A stretch of 64,000 nucleotides of DNA, taken from the NCBI GenBank assembly GCA_018449715.1, contig JAAVVA010000001.1:124001-188000 (forward strand). The letters run 5' to 3'. Under the pieces are notes generated by a model. The model did no database searches and was not told the DNA's origin. It saw only the letters and a program-made list of their open reading frames with translations. Made by a program: the position numbers and the translations under genes. The DNA comes from Acidobacteriaceae bacterium dw_441 (lineage in GTDB: Bacteria; Acidobacteriota; Terriglobia; Terriglobales; Acidobacteriaceae). Of this stretch, positions 43,964 through 52,727 are shown one piece after another (within the stretch, counting starts at the first letter, position 1; each line of letters opens with the position of its first letter).

Positions 43964-45538
43964 ATGATGAATCGGCGCGAGTTTCTGCAAGCCAGTGCGG
44001 CGGCGGCACTGGTTTCTTCCCGGGTGTCTGCGTTCGCACAGGCGGAAAATAACGCTGCGGGACCGCGCTTTTCCACCGCGAACCAACGCTGGCAGAAGGC
44101 GTACGACAAGGCCCTGGAGATTCTCGCAAAGAATGTCCAGGTGATGCCTCGGTACGACAAGCCGATCCTGATCGAAGGCTCGCAGTATGCGGGAATCTGG
44201 CAGGAATGCGGTCCGCACGAATCGTATGTCTACCGCAAGTTTCGACCGGACGTTGCGCGCAACAGCCACATGACGTTCTTCGCGCTGCAACGTCCGGACG
44301 GTCAGCTTCCTGCGAATAACAAGCAGACTGAGGCTGGCTTCGGACAGATTCAGATGGTGGTTCCCATCGCCGCAACCGCGTGGGACCTGGCGGAGGCGAC
44401 GGGCGACGAGGAGCTGTTGCGCACAGCCTACGAAAGCTGCTCGCGCTGGGACGCCTGGCTGCTGCGGTTTCGCAACACACGCGGCACGGGGCTGACCGAG
44501 GGCTTCTGCACCTACGACACGGGGCACGACAACAGTCCGCGCTGGAACGGGATTCCTCCGCAGTGTCCCGATAAGGATGCGAAGAAGTTTCCTCCGATTC
44601 CGACGCTTCCGCGCCTGTGCCCCGATCTTTCAGCCACGGTGTATGGCATGCGTGTCGCGCTTGGGGAGATGGCGAGGGCGCTGGGCCGGTGGGCCGATGT
44701 GGAGCGCTGGGAGCAGAGCGCGGAGCATATCCGGCAGCTGATTCTTACGAAGCTCTACGCGCCGGAGGATGCGGCCTTCTACGATCTCGACGCGCAGAAC
44801 AACTTCGTTCGCGTGCGCGGCGATATCCTGACGCGCATCTGCGGTGAGCATGTGGTCGATCAGAAGACCTTCGACGATCTGTGGACGAGACAGCTTCATC
44901 ATCCGAAGGCCTTCTGGGCGGCATATCCTCTGCCTTCGATTGCTCTGGACGATCCGAGCTTCGTTCGTCCGATTCCGCGTAACTCGTGGGGAGGGGCCTC
45001 GCAGGCGCTTACGGCGCTGCGTGCGGGACGGTGGTTCGACTACTACCATCGCTCCGCCGAGCTGGGTCACCTGATGGAGCAGTGGTGCGAGGCGATCCAG
45101 AGGGACATGACCTTCCGGCAGCAGCTCGATCCGCTCACAGGCGAGTTCACGAAGGAAGACCTGCCGGATTATTCGCCGTGCGCGCTGGTGATGATGGACT
45201 TCACGTGGCGTCTTGCGGGGATCGAGGAGACGCTGGAGAGCGTCTTCTGGAATGTGCGTCCGGGCGTGGCTGCTGCTGAGGGAGCGCGGTTCGAGATGCA
45301 GACGGACTCGCATGTTTCGATGGAGATGCGGTACGGCAAGACGAGCGCGGAGCTGTACTCCAGCGGACGTTTGATTGCGACGGTGCAGGGCGGCGCGGTT
45401 CGCGTGGTGACGGATAAGGCAGGCGGGACGCTGTCGCTGATGGGCATCCACACGGAGACGCAGCATGTGACGGTGCGTCTCGCAGGGCAGGCGGCGAAGA
45501 AATTTACGGTGCAGGCGAACCAGAAGATTGCTCTCTGA
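43964..45538 (+). CDS. GH63/MGH1-like exported glycoside hydrolase
   Basis: 524 residues from MMNRREFLQAS, with a twin-arginine signal (NRREFLQ) cut near AFAQ. The body is an (alpha/alpha)6 barrel of the trehalase/glucosidase superfamily: PILIEGSQYAGIWQECGPHESYVYRKFRPD, GQLPANNKQTEAGFGQIQ, FCTYDTGHDNSPRW with conserved Asp residues, and SWGGASQALTALRAGRWFDYY. The likely role is release of glucosyl or mannosyl units from oligosaccharides, by retained fold and not by proven motif. No clear ribosome binding site precedes ATG 43964 or 43967; the GTG at 43955 is also possible. Confidence 0.75.
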   Translation: MMNRREFLQASAAAALVSSRVSAFAQAENNAAGPRFSTANQRWQKAYDKALEILAKNVQVMPRYDKPILIEGSQYAGIWQECGPHESYVYRKFRPDVARNSHMTFFALQRPDGQLPANNKQTEAGFGQIQMVVPIAATAWDLAEATGDEELLRTAYESCSRWDAWLLRFRNTRGTGLTEGFCTYDTGHDNSPRWNGIPPQCPDKDAKKFPPIPTLPRLCPDLSATVYGMRVALGEMARALGRWADVERWEQSAEHIRQLILTKLYAPEDAAFYDLDAQNNFVRVRGDILTRICGEHVVDQKTFDDLWTRQLHHPKAFWAAYPLPSIALDDPSFVRPIPRNSWGGASQALTALRAGRWFDYYHRSAELGHLMEQWCEAIQRDMTFRQQLDPLTGEFTKEDLPDYSPCALVMMDFTWRLAGIEETLESVFWNVRPGVAAAEGARFEMQTDSHVSMEMRYGKTSAELYSSGRLIATVQGGAVRVVTDKAGGTLSLMGIHTETQHVTVRLAGQAAKKFTVQANQKIAL

Positions 45539-45569
45539 GTTGCTCGGCTATTACCGGGAGCGAACCGGA

Positions 45570-45587
45570 GTGTTCCACGTGGAACAC
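45570..45587. promoter_or_regulatory. parS-like 18-bp palindrome
   Basis: A perfect palindrome with core TGTTCCACGTGGAACA (45571-45586), equal to the form of the ParB-binding parS site known from several bacteria (consensus TGTTTCACGTGAAACA, with CC/GG variants). It lies in the 164-bp gap before serB. No parA/parB genes are in the window. Confidence 0.6.
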
Positions 45588-45702
45588 TTAACTTTGAATC
45601 TGTCAAGTGCCTCGGAGCGCAATGGTATCCTTCAAGAAGAACAAGCGATGCGGCCATTGGACTTTGCAGGATGTGTCCCCTCTGCTTCGTGTGTCGTCCT
45701 GA

Positions 45703-46956
45703 ATGACCTTGGAACCCTTTGACGCGATGAACGAGACTGTCCTGATCCACTTTTCCGGCCGCGACCTGCCTGGACTCACTGCAAAACTGATGGCGATTCT
45801 GGCCGGTTATGACGTCTGTGTGCTCGACATCGGGCAGGCGGTCGTTCACGAGACGCTTGCTCTTGGCCTGCTGATCGAGGTTTCGAACGGTGGTTCGGTC
45901 GCCTCGTTGCGGAGCGAGCTGACGGCGAAAGCGAATGAGCTGGGGTTGCAGGTGCGGTTTACTCCTGTTGCCAAGGCCGAGCTGGAGCACTGGGTTTCGT
46001 CGCAGGGTAAGGACCAGTTCATCATTACAGTGTTGGGGCGAGGAATCTCGGCGACGCACCTGGCGCGAGTCAGCGCGATTCTTGCGGAGCATGGGCTGAA
46101 TATTGACCGCGTCGAGCGGCTCTCGGGCCGGTCGCTGCTTACGACGCAGGATGCGGATACGAATGTCTGCGTCGAGATGCACGTGAGCGGCAATGCTGTT
46201 TCGGAGACCGCGATGCGAGCGGCGTTTCTTGAGACGGCGCATGAGATGCGGATCGAGATTGCGTTTCAGCGGGAGAGCATCTTCCGGCGCAATCGCAGGC
46301 TTTTTGCCTTCGACATGGACTCGACGCTGATTCAGGGCGAGGTGATCGACGAGCTGGCCCGGATGGCTGGGGTGGCGGACGAGGTCGTGAAGATCACGGA
46401 GTCGGCCATGCGCGGAGAGATCGAGTTTAAGGAGAGCTTCCGGCGCAGGGTCGGGCTGCTTCGCGGTCTTCCCGAGGAGCGGGTGAAGGAGCTTCTGGGG
46501 GCGATTCCTCTGGTGGAGGGAGCGGAACAGTTGATCGGTACGCTCAAGCTACTGGGGTACAAGACGGCGATTCTTTCGGGTGGGTTCACCTTCTTTGCGC
46601 GACACCTGCAACAGCGCCTGGGGATCGACTATGTTCACGCCAACGAGCTGGACATTGTTGACGGGAAGGTCAGCGGCGAGGTTCGGACAGAGATCGTTGA
46701 CGGGAAGAAGAAGGCTGAGTATCTGCGGCAGATCGCGGAGCGGGAGAACATTTCGTTGGAGCAGGTGGTCGCGGTGGGCGACGGCGCGAACGATCTTCCG
46801 ATGCTTGGAATTGCCGGGATGGGGATTGCGTTTCGCGCCAAGCCGCTGGTGCGGCAGACAGCGGGACACGCGGTTTCGTTCCTCGGGCTGGACAGCCTGC
46901 TTTATCTGATAGGAGTGCGCGATCATGATCTGAGCGCACTCCAGTCAAAGAGCTAA
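45703..46956 (+). CDS. serB: Phosphoserine phosphatase with two ACT domains
   Basis: 417 residues. It carries out the last step of serine synthesis, phosphoserine to serine. Two ACT-like domains (about 9-85 and 100-180, with HFSGRDLPGLTAKL and ITVLGRGISATHLARV) precede a HAD phosphatase: nucleophile Asp204 and Asp206 in AFDMDSTLIQGE, ILSGGFTFFARHL (Ser and Gly of motif II), Lys in KKKAEYLRQI, and VGDGANDLPML. The extra ACT pair is the mycobacterial/acidobacterial SerB arrangement and suggests serine feedback. The start may be Met9 (45727). Convergent with bcsC 18 bp away with no terminator seen. Confidence 0.95.
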   Translation: MTLEPFDAMNETVLIHFSGRDLPGLTAKLMAILAGYDVCVLDIGQAVVHETLALGLLIEVSNGGSVASLRSELTAKANELGLQVRFTPVAKAELEHWVSSQGKDQFIITVLGRGISATHLARVSAILAEHGLNIDRVERLSGRSLLTTQDADTNVCVEMHVSGNAVSETAMRAAFLETAHEMRIEIAFQRESIFRRNRRLFAFDMDSTLIQGEVIDELARMAGVADEVVKITESAMRGEIEFKESFRRRVGLLRGLPEERVKELLGAIPLVEGAEQLIGTLKLLGYKTAILSGGFTFFARHLQQRLGIDYVHANELDIVDGKVSGEVRTEIVDGKKKAEYLRQIAERENISLEQVVAVGDGANDLPMLGIAGMGIAFRAKPLVRQTAGHAVSFLGLDSLLYLIGVRDHDLSALQSKS

Positions 46957-46974
46957 GAGCCTGCGAGCCGCAGA

Positions 46975-49900
46975 CTAGGGAACGTTGAGAGGACGAAGTC
47001 CGCGGACGGGGAAGATTCCGGTCGGGCCGTTCTCGACGTTGATCGGCTGCGGGTGGAAGAGATATCTCACGTAGAAGCCAACATTGTTGGAAGAGTAGTT
47101 TCTGGAGTTGTTGAAGCTCAGGTAACCGCCAACGTACCAGTGCTCCGCGATGGCGTAGGAGCCTTCCGCGGTGAGGTTGTAGTTGCCGCTGACATTGGTC
47201 TGAGCGGGATACCAGGGGTTGCTGCGAGCCGCCTGAAGAACCGGGTCGATGGGGTAGAAGGGGGTGGCGTCTTCTTCAAACGCCTGTACGCCGAGGCTTC
47301 CCGTAACACGGTAGTGAAACCTGGGATTGCGTGCTCCGCTGAAGGTGAAGGGGATGCCGGTCAGCATATAGGAGCCGGGGCTGAAGTAGCCGCCCTGCCC
47401 GTAGGTGAAGTAGCGCAGGTTGTGGTCGTAGTGCATTCCGAAGAAGTTCAGGCCAAGGGTCAGGCTGCCGATATCGGGGCGATGCCATACGGACCAGTAG
47501 GCTCCGGCGTCGCCGTCGATGCGCTTGTTGGTCTGGACGTGGCGTCCGGTGATGTACTGACCTCCGCCCTGGATGTACCAGCCGGAACGCTCGTTGCCGA
47601 AGGAGAGTTGCAGCTCGCCGGAGTTGGCAATCACTCCGCCCCAGTAGTTGCCTGCGAAGTTGGGGCCTCGGCTTCCGAGGTCACGCAATCCCGAGTAGGC
47701 GAGCTGGGTATCGACGATGGAGTCTCGCCCGAAGGTGAGGGTGAAGTGCGAGGCGGGAGGATGAATGTAGAGTCCTCCGATGACGTTTTCGACCAGAAAT
47801 CCGTAGGGCGAGTAGCCGAGCATCGCGGCGAAGGACGGAGTGCGGAGCTGAATCTCTCCTCCGATTCCCGAGGCGGTCTGCGGTTCGGGAGGGTTCGTGC
47901 TCAGGCCGTTGCTGTCCTGCACGTTGACCAGGGTGCCCAACTGGTAGGGAACTGAGAAGCGGGTGGTGGAGTCGGCGGCGTTTCCTGCATCGAGCAGCAC
48001 GGGCTTGACGATGAAGGTGGCCCGGACGTTGGGGGTGAGGGCGGTGGAGGCCTCGATCGGCGTGGAGAAGACGGCGAAGCGATCGTAACCGGGCTGGCCG
48101 CTGCGGTAGTCAATCGCAGAGGAGCCGCCGACCCAGTTGCTGGAGGCTCCTTCGAGGATGGCAAGCTGCTCTTCGATCTGCTCGCGCTCTGTCTTCGGGC
48201 GCGCGACACGCGCCTTGGGGCCGGTCAAGGGAGGAAGAGCCGCTGGACGCTCCCAGAGGTCGATTGCCGAGGGAGTGCCGTAGCCGGGGGAGAGAGGGAG
48301 CTGCACTGACGGCGTCGACAGGGGATATTGAGGCCGGGACTGCTGCTGGGGCGGTTGTATCTGCGAGTCGGAGGGGTTGTTGGGGGCGTAGACCTGTGCC
48401 GTCTCCGGTTGAGCGGTGATGGAGTGGACCGCGGGACGAAGCTGAAGGCTGTCGTTTTCGGAGCGAATTTCAGGCGCTCTGGTTCTTGTCGGAAGAGGAG
48501 CGACGGGAGTGGGGATGGGCCGCAGGGTGATGGATGGGGCTTCGCGGGTGGCAAGCTCGACCGGGGAGGAGGACGGGCGGACGACGGGAAGCTGAACCGG
48601 GGGAGCGGCCTGCGAGCGGATGACGGGAAGGTTCCGGCCGCGTGTGTTCTCGCGCCTTGTGGTCTGCGGGACGGGAGGAAGATCGAAGGACGAGTCTGGC
48701 GAGTCTAAAGCCGCTGTGCGCGAGTCTAAGGCCGCCGTGCGGTCGTCGGCGCGATTGGAGAAGGAGTCTCGCTGCGGAGCCGCGGTGGTGGGGAGGGCAT
48801 TGCCGTCGGCGTAGTCGCCCAGTGTGGGGGAGCGCGGCGCGTCGTCCGGAGAGGTATTTTGATCCTGCGGGTAGGGAAGGTCGAGGTCTTCGAGGCGTGC
48901 CGATGGTCCGGGGGGCGCGAGGAGCTGCATCAGCTGTTGCATGGGCGAGGGGTTGTAGGTGGGCTCGCCGGGCTGCGGGAGCAGGTCGCCTCCGAAGGGA
49001 GCGGGACCGGCGGCGTTCAGAGCTGCTCGATAGTAGGCGGCGGCTCGCGCGCTGTCGCCGCGGGCCTGCTCGTATTGCGCGGCCATGCGGAGGATGCTGG
49101 CGTTATCTTTGAAGCGGTCAAGAGCGATCGTGAGCCAGCGCTGCGCCTGGTCGAGATCGTTGGCGGACATTGCCGCGCCGATAGCTCCCTGAAACTGCTG
49201 GACGGTGGCGTTGTCCATGTTGCGCGCGGCGTAGATGGCCATCGCCTGCTTGGGCTGGCCGGTCTTCATGTAGGCCCCGGCGAGGGTGCTGTAGATGTCT
49301 TCGTTCTGCGGGAAGGCCTGGGCAGCGGCGACGAGGATCGTCAGGGCGCGGCGCTGGTCCCCGGCGGCTAGTGCGGCGTTGGCTCGCTGCATGCTCCACG
49401 AGGCCCAGAGATTGTTCAGGTCGGTCTGCTGATCATCCGTGAGCGTGGTCGTGCTGGAGAGGGAGGAGATGAGGGAGTACAGCCTGCGCTCGTCTCCTGC
49501 TTTGAGCAGAACCCATCCGTACTGGATTCGCACATCGACGGGTACCTCCGTGCTTTGCCGGGCGTAGATCTGCGAGATCTGGTCGAAGGTTTGCAGGGCT
49601 GCGCGGGACTGTCCGGCGGAGGCCTGAATGGAGGCCAGAACCTGCAGGTAGGCGGGGTCCTGTTCGAGACGAATGTGGACGAACTCGGGCATCGCGGCGA
49701 TCTGCCGGAGCGCGTCGCGGTCGCGGTTCATGAGGTGGAGGGAGTTGAGAACTCCGCGCCATGCCTGGAGGTTGGACTGGTTCTGGTCGCGCTCGCGGAC
49801 GTAGATGGCATAGGCTTTTTGCGCGTCTCCCTGCGCGGCGTAGACGTCGGCAAGCTGCAGGGTGGTGGAGGTGCGGGCAGGAGCAGAGGCGGCGGCGCGC

Positions 49901-51606
49901 TCAAGGTACTTCTGTGCGCGGGTGTAGTCGTGGCGCGACTGATAGATGGAGCCGATCAGGGTGAGGAAGGCTGGGTCGTTCTGCTGTTTCTCGAAGACGG
50001 GCTGCGGCATGCGCCCGATGGTGGCGATGGCTTCGTTGTCGGCGTGCATCTCGTGCTGGGCTGAGATGAGGGCGTTCCACGCGGCGCCGTTGTCGGGGGA
50101 TTGATCGACGATCTGTTGATAGAGGCGAATGGCTGGGTCGTATTTCTTCGCGGTCATCAGCAGGCTTGCGTACTGCATCTGCTTCTGTACGGGGAGATCG
50201 CGTCCGCCGTTGGGGAAGGGGAGGGCGAGAGCCTGGGCGATGACGCGGTCCGCCTCATCTTTTTTGCCGATGGCAAGGTTGTTCTGGGCGAGAGCGCGCA
50301 GGTAATCGGGGTCTTTTGCGAGCTGGGGGCGGATGTTCTTCGGGATGCGGTCGTTTAGATCGAGCGCGGCCTGCGCGTTGCCGGAGGCCGTTTGCGCGAG
50401 GAAGAGTCCGCGCCATGCGTCGGCGTGCTGCGGGTCGGCGCGCGCGGCCTGCTCGAAGACCGCGATGGCTTCGTCGTTCTTTTCGGCTTGCAGGAGTGCG
50501 CCTCCCAAACCTTCGAGGCCGCTGGCGTTGTTCGGCTGAATCTGAAGGGCGGAGCGATAGCCTGCGATGGCTGCGTCGGAGTTGCCTGCCTTCAGCTCGT
50601 TCTCGGCGGCTGTCATCTTCAGCCAGAACTGCGCGGAGCTCAACGTGCTGGCGACATTTTTGGCTCCGGCGGCGCGGGCGCGCTCGAGGTAGTCCTGTGC
50701 CGTGGCGAAGTCCTGCTGCTTCATAGCCACGTATCCCAGACCTGCCAGGGCGTCGCGGTTGTTCGGCTGGCGGTCGAAGATCGCCTGAAAGCGGGTCTTT
50801 GCCTCGTCGAGACGGCCGCTGTTCAATGCGCGGTAGGCCAGGGCTTCGGGCGAGGTGACGGCTACGGGCGCGGAAGGCTGATCGGCTTGCTCCTGCGTGC
50901 CTGCGGGAGGCTTGGTGTTCCAGATCTCGGCCTGCCGGAGCGAGTTTTTCGCGGAGACAACATTGGGATACTGATTAAGGATGGAGATGCCTTCCGCCCT
51001 GGTGTTCTGGTCGTAGGTCAGCACGCGGCCAAGTGTGATGGCGTAGCGCGAATCCGCCGGGAACTGTCTTGCCAGTTGGCGCAGGCCCGCGATGGCATGG
51101 GCGCGGTCGGATGGGATGGCGGCTTCGGTGTCATAGTAGGAGAGCGCGATGTCTCCGGCAGGAGGATTGCCTCCGTATAAGTCGCGGTAGATTCGCATGG
51201 CATCGGCGTATCTTCCCTGGCGGGACAGTTGTGTTGCCTGCTGAAGCTGAACCGACTGGGGTTGAACGCTGGACAGTTTCTCGACACTGGAGATTGCGTC
51301 GGGGCTTCCTCCGGCGGCTTTCAGGCGATCCAGATATCTGCGGGCTTCCTGCGTCTTGCCCAGCCGCATGTCCGCCCTGGCGATGCCGAGCAGGGCTTCC
51401 TTGTTGTTGGCGTCTACGAGAAGAACCTGTTCCCAGGTCTGGGCCGCCATGTCGAGGCGCCCGGAGGATTCTAGAGAGCGGGCTTTTTCGAGCAGCGCCT
51501 TCTCTGCGGCGGACTGGGCATAGGTGGCCGCGGGAAAGAGTGTGAAGAGAGAGAACGCTGCTGCCAGCAGGATAAGTTTGCGATCGTTATGGATTAGGTT
51601 TTCCAT
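46975..51606 (-). CDS. bcsC: Cellulose synthase outer-membrane subunit BcsC
   Basis: 1,543 residues. Signal peptide (cut near TYAQSA, residue 32), then about 18 TPR repeats (A..YRSALQIQPNNASGLEGLG-type) to residue about 900 that bind peptidoglycan and the synthase. A Pro/Ser/Arg-rich low-complexity stretch follows (about 930-1140). The C-terminal 350 residues are the BCSC_C beta-barrel with RVARPKTEREQIEEQLA before it and a closing VRYLFHPQPI. The barrel exports the glucan. It is much longer than the 1,157-residue E. coli protein because of the insert. Overlaps bcsZ by 13 bp. Confidence 0.94.
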   Translation of the reverse strand: MENLIHNDRKLILLAAAFSLFTLFPAATYAQSAAEKALLEKARSLESSGRLDMAAQTWEQVLLVDANNKEALLGIARADMRLGKTQEARRYLDRLKAAGGSPDAISSVEKLSSVQPQSVQLQQATQLSRQGRYADAMRIYRDLYGGNPPAGDIALSYYDTEAAIPSDRAHAIAGLRQLARQFPADSRYAITLGRVLTYDQNTRAEGISILNQYPNVVSAKNSLRQAEIWNTKPPAGTQEQADQPSAPVAVTSPEALAYRALNSGRLDEAKTRFQAIFDRQPNNRDALAGLGYVAMKQQDFATAQDYLERARAAGAKNVASTLSSAQFWLKMTAAENELKAGNSDAAIAGYRSALQIQPNNASGLEGLGGALLQAEKNDEAIAVFEQAARADPQHADAWRGLFLAQTASGNAQAALDLNDRIPKNIRPQLAKDPDYLRALAQNNLAIGKKDEADRVIAQALALPFPNGGRDLPVQKQMQYASLLMTAKKYDPAIRLYQQIVDQSPDNGAAWNALISAQHEMHADNEAIATIGRMPQPVFEKQQNDPAFLTLIGSIYQSRHDYTRAQKYLERAAASAPARTSTTLQLADVYAAQGDAQKAYAIYVRERDQNQSNLQAWRGVLNSLHLMNRDRDALRQIAAMPEFVHIRLEQDPAYLQVLASIQASAGQSRAALQTFDQISQIYARQSTEVPVDVRIQYGWVLLKAGDERRLYSLISSLSSTTTLTDDQQTDLNNLWASWSMQRANAALAAGDQRRALTILVAAAQAFPQNEDIYSTLAGAYMKTGQPKQAMAIYAARNMDNATVQQFQGAIGAAMSANDLDQAQRWLTIALDRFKDNASILRMAAQYEQARGDSARAAAYYRAALNAAGPAPFGGDLLPQPGEPTYNPSPMQQLMQLLAPPGPSARLEDLDLPYPQDQNTSPDDAPRSPTLGDYADGNALPTTAAPQRDSFSNRADDRTAALDSRTAALDSPDSSFDLPPVPQTTRRENTRGRNLPVIRSQAAPPVQLPVVRPSSSPVELATREAPSITLRPIPTPVAPLPTRTRAPEIRSENDSLQLRPAVHSITAQPETAQVYAPNNPSDSQIQPPQQQSRPQYPLSTPSVQLPLSPGYGTPSAIDLWERPAALPPLTGPKARVARPKTEREQIEEQLAILEGASSNWVGGSSAIDYRSGQPGYDRFAVFSTPIEASTALTPNVRATFIVKPVLLDAGNAADSTTRFSVPYQLGTLVNVQDSNGLSTNPPEPQTASGIGGEIQLRTPSFAAMLGYSPYGFLVENVIGGLYIHPPASHFTLTFGRDSIVDTQLAYSGLRDLGSRGPNFAGNYWGGVIANSGELQLSFGNERSGWYIQGGGQYITGRHVQTNKRIDGDAGAYWSVWHRPDIGSLTLGLNFFGMHYDHNLRYFTYGQGGYFSPGSYMLTGIPFTFSGARNPRFHYRVTGSLGVQAFEEDATPFYPIDPVLQAARSNPWYPAQTNVSGNYNLTAEGSYAIAEHWYVGGYLSFNNSRNYSSNNVGFYVRYLFHPQPINVENGPTGIFPVRGLRPLNVP

Positions 51607-52727
51607 GAGACCCTCAACGTTCCATCAGGGGCAAAACGATAGTGCTGCTCCTGCCAGCCAAGGGCAAAGAGAGCGAGGTTCTGATCGTAGTAGCGGGCCG
51701 GATTTCCGAGCAGGCCCGTTGGAGCATAGATGGAGCCCATCACTTTTTGCTGAAGCTGATTGGCCAGGGCGGAGTCTCCGGAGCTGAATGCGAAGGGAAC
51801 TAAAGCAGCGGCAAAGGAAGTGGGGCTGGCGGTGCTCAGAACGTTCCCGTTGGGCGAAACGGATTCCGGAGGGGAAGGGTGCGTTTTGACATACGCGAGC
51901 ATGGGGGAAAAGATCTTGAGGATCTTCTGGTTTCCGGGGGTGTTCTTTTCCGCGATTCCTGCCCAGAGGTAGACGCGGATGGCGTCATAGCTGCCATGCG
52001 GTACTCCGGAGGTATTGCCGGGGCCAGGCACGGCAGAACAGCTTGTGATGCCGCACTGGACCCAGTCCATCGCAAAGCCGGAGGGGCTTACCTGCTGCAA
52101 CCAGTCCGGAAGGTTGCGAGCCATCTGCTTCCACGGGCCGCTCGGGTCCGCAACGCTCGCCGCGTACAGCAGCGGGAGAGGGAGATAGCTGGGGTTGAAG
52201 GTCCATTGGCCGAGGCTGGTGAAATCCTTTTTGCCGGGGAGAAGCATGGGGCCGATGCGCGGTACGGTCGAGACCTCTTCCTGTGCAATGTGAAGCAGGA
52301 GGCTCTTTCCCTTGGCCTGGTAGTCGGGCCGCTTCCAGAGAGAACCAGCCTGGATCAGGCAGTAGGAGATCCAGAGGTCAGAGTCTGCGGCCGAGTTCTC
52401 ATCGAGAATTCCCCATTGATTGTCGTCCTTTTTACCCCAGCTCCAGGAGGGAAGGTTTTTCGCAAGGTCGCCCTGGGCGAGATTGTTTTCTGTCCACGAC
52501 AGAATCTTTTGGAACGAGCGTGGATCGTTGGCGACGAGGGAGAAGAACAAGGCATAACTTTGTCCCTCGGAGGTGGTCATCGCATTGCGGTCGGGATCGA
52601 CGACGCGGCCATCTGCTTTGAGAAACTGTTCGGCGTAACGATCCCAGAAGGGCCACACGCTCTTCGCGTTGGCAGCAGCGGGGAGAAGCCCAAGCAGCAT
52701 GAGGGAGAGTAGCCATTGCTTTCTCAT
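51594..52727 (-). CDS. bcsZ: GH8 endoglucanase BcsZ
   Basis: 377 residues from MRKQWLLSLM, preferred over the longer frame because it overlaps the bcsAB stop (ATGA, 52724-52727). Signal peptide cut near ANAK. GH8 residues: general acid Glu54 in TTSEGQSYALFF, Asp116 and Asp118 in AADSDLWISYCL, and base Asp249 in SYDAIRVYLWAG. BcsZ trims the nascent cellulose in the periplasm and is required for normal secretion. It is translationally coupled both to bcsAB and to bcsC. Confidence 0.95.
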   Translation of the reverse strand: MRKQWLLSLMLLGLLPAAANAKSVWPFWDRYAEQFLKADGRVVDPDRNAMTTSEGQSYALFFSLVANDPRSFQKILSWTENNLAQGDLAKNLPSWSWGKKDDNQWGILDENSAADSDLWISYCLIQAGSLWKRPDYQAKGKSLLLHIAQEEVSTVPRIGPMLLPGKKDFTSLGQWTFNPSYLPLPLLYAASVADPSGPWKQMARNLPDWLQQVSPSGFAMDWVQCGITSCSAVPGPGNTSGVPHGSYDAIRVYLWAGIAEKNTPGNQKILKIFSPMLAYVKTHPSPPESVSPNGNVLSTASPTSFAAALVPFAFSSGDSALANQLQQKVMGSIYAPTGLLGNPARYYDQNLALFALGWQEQHYRFAPDGTLRVSWKT

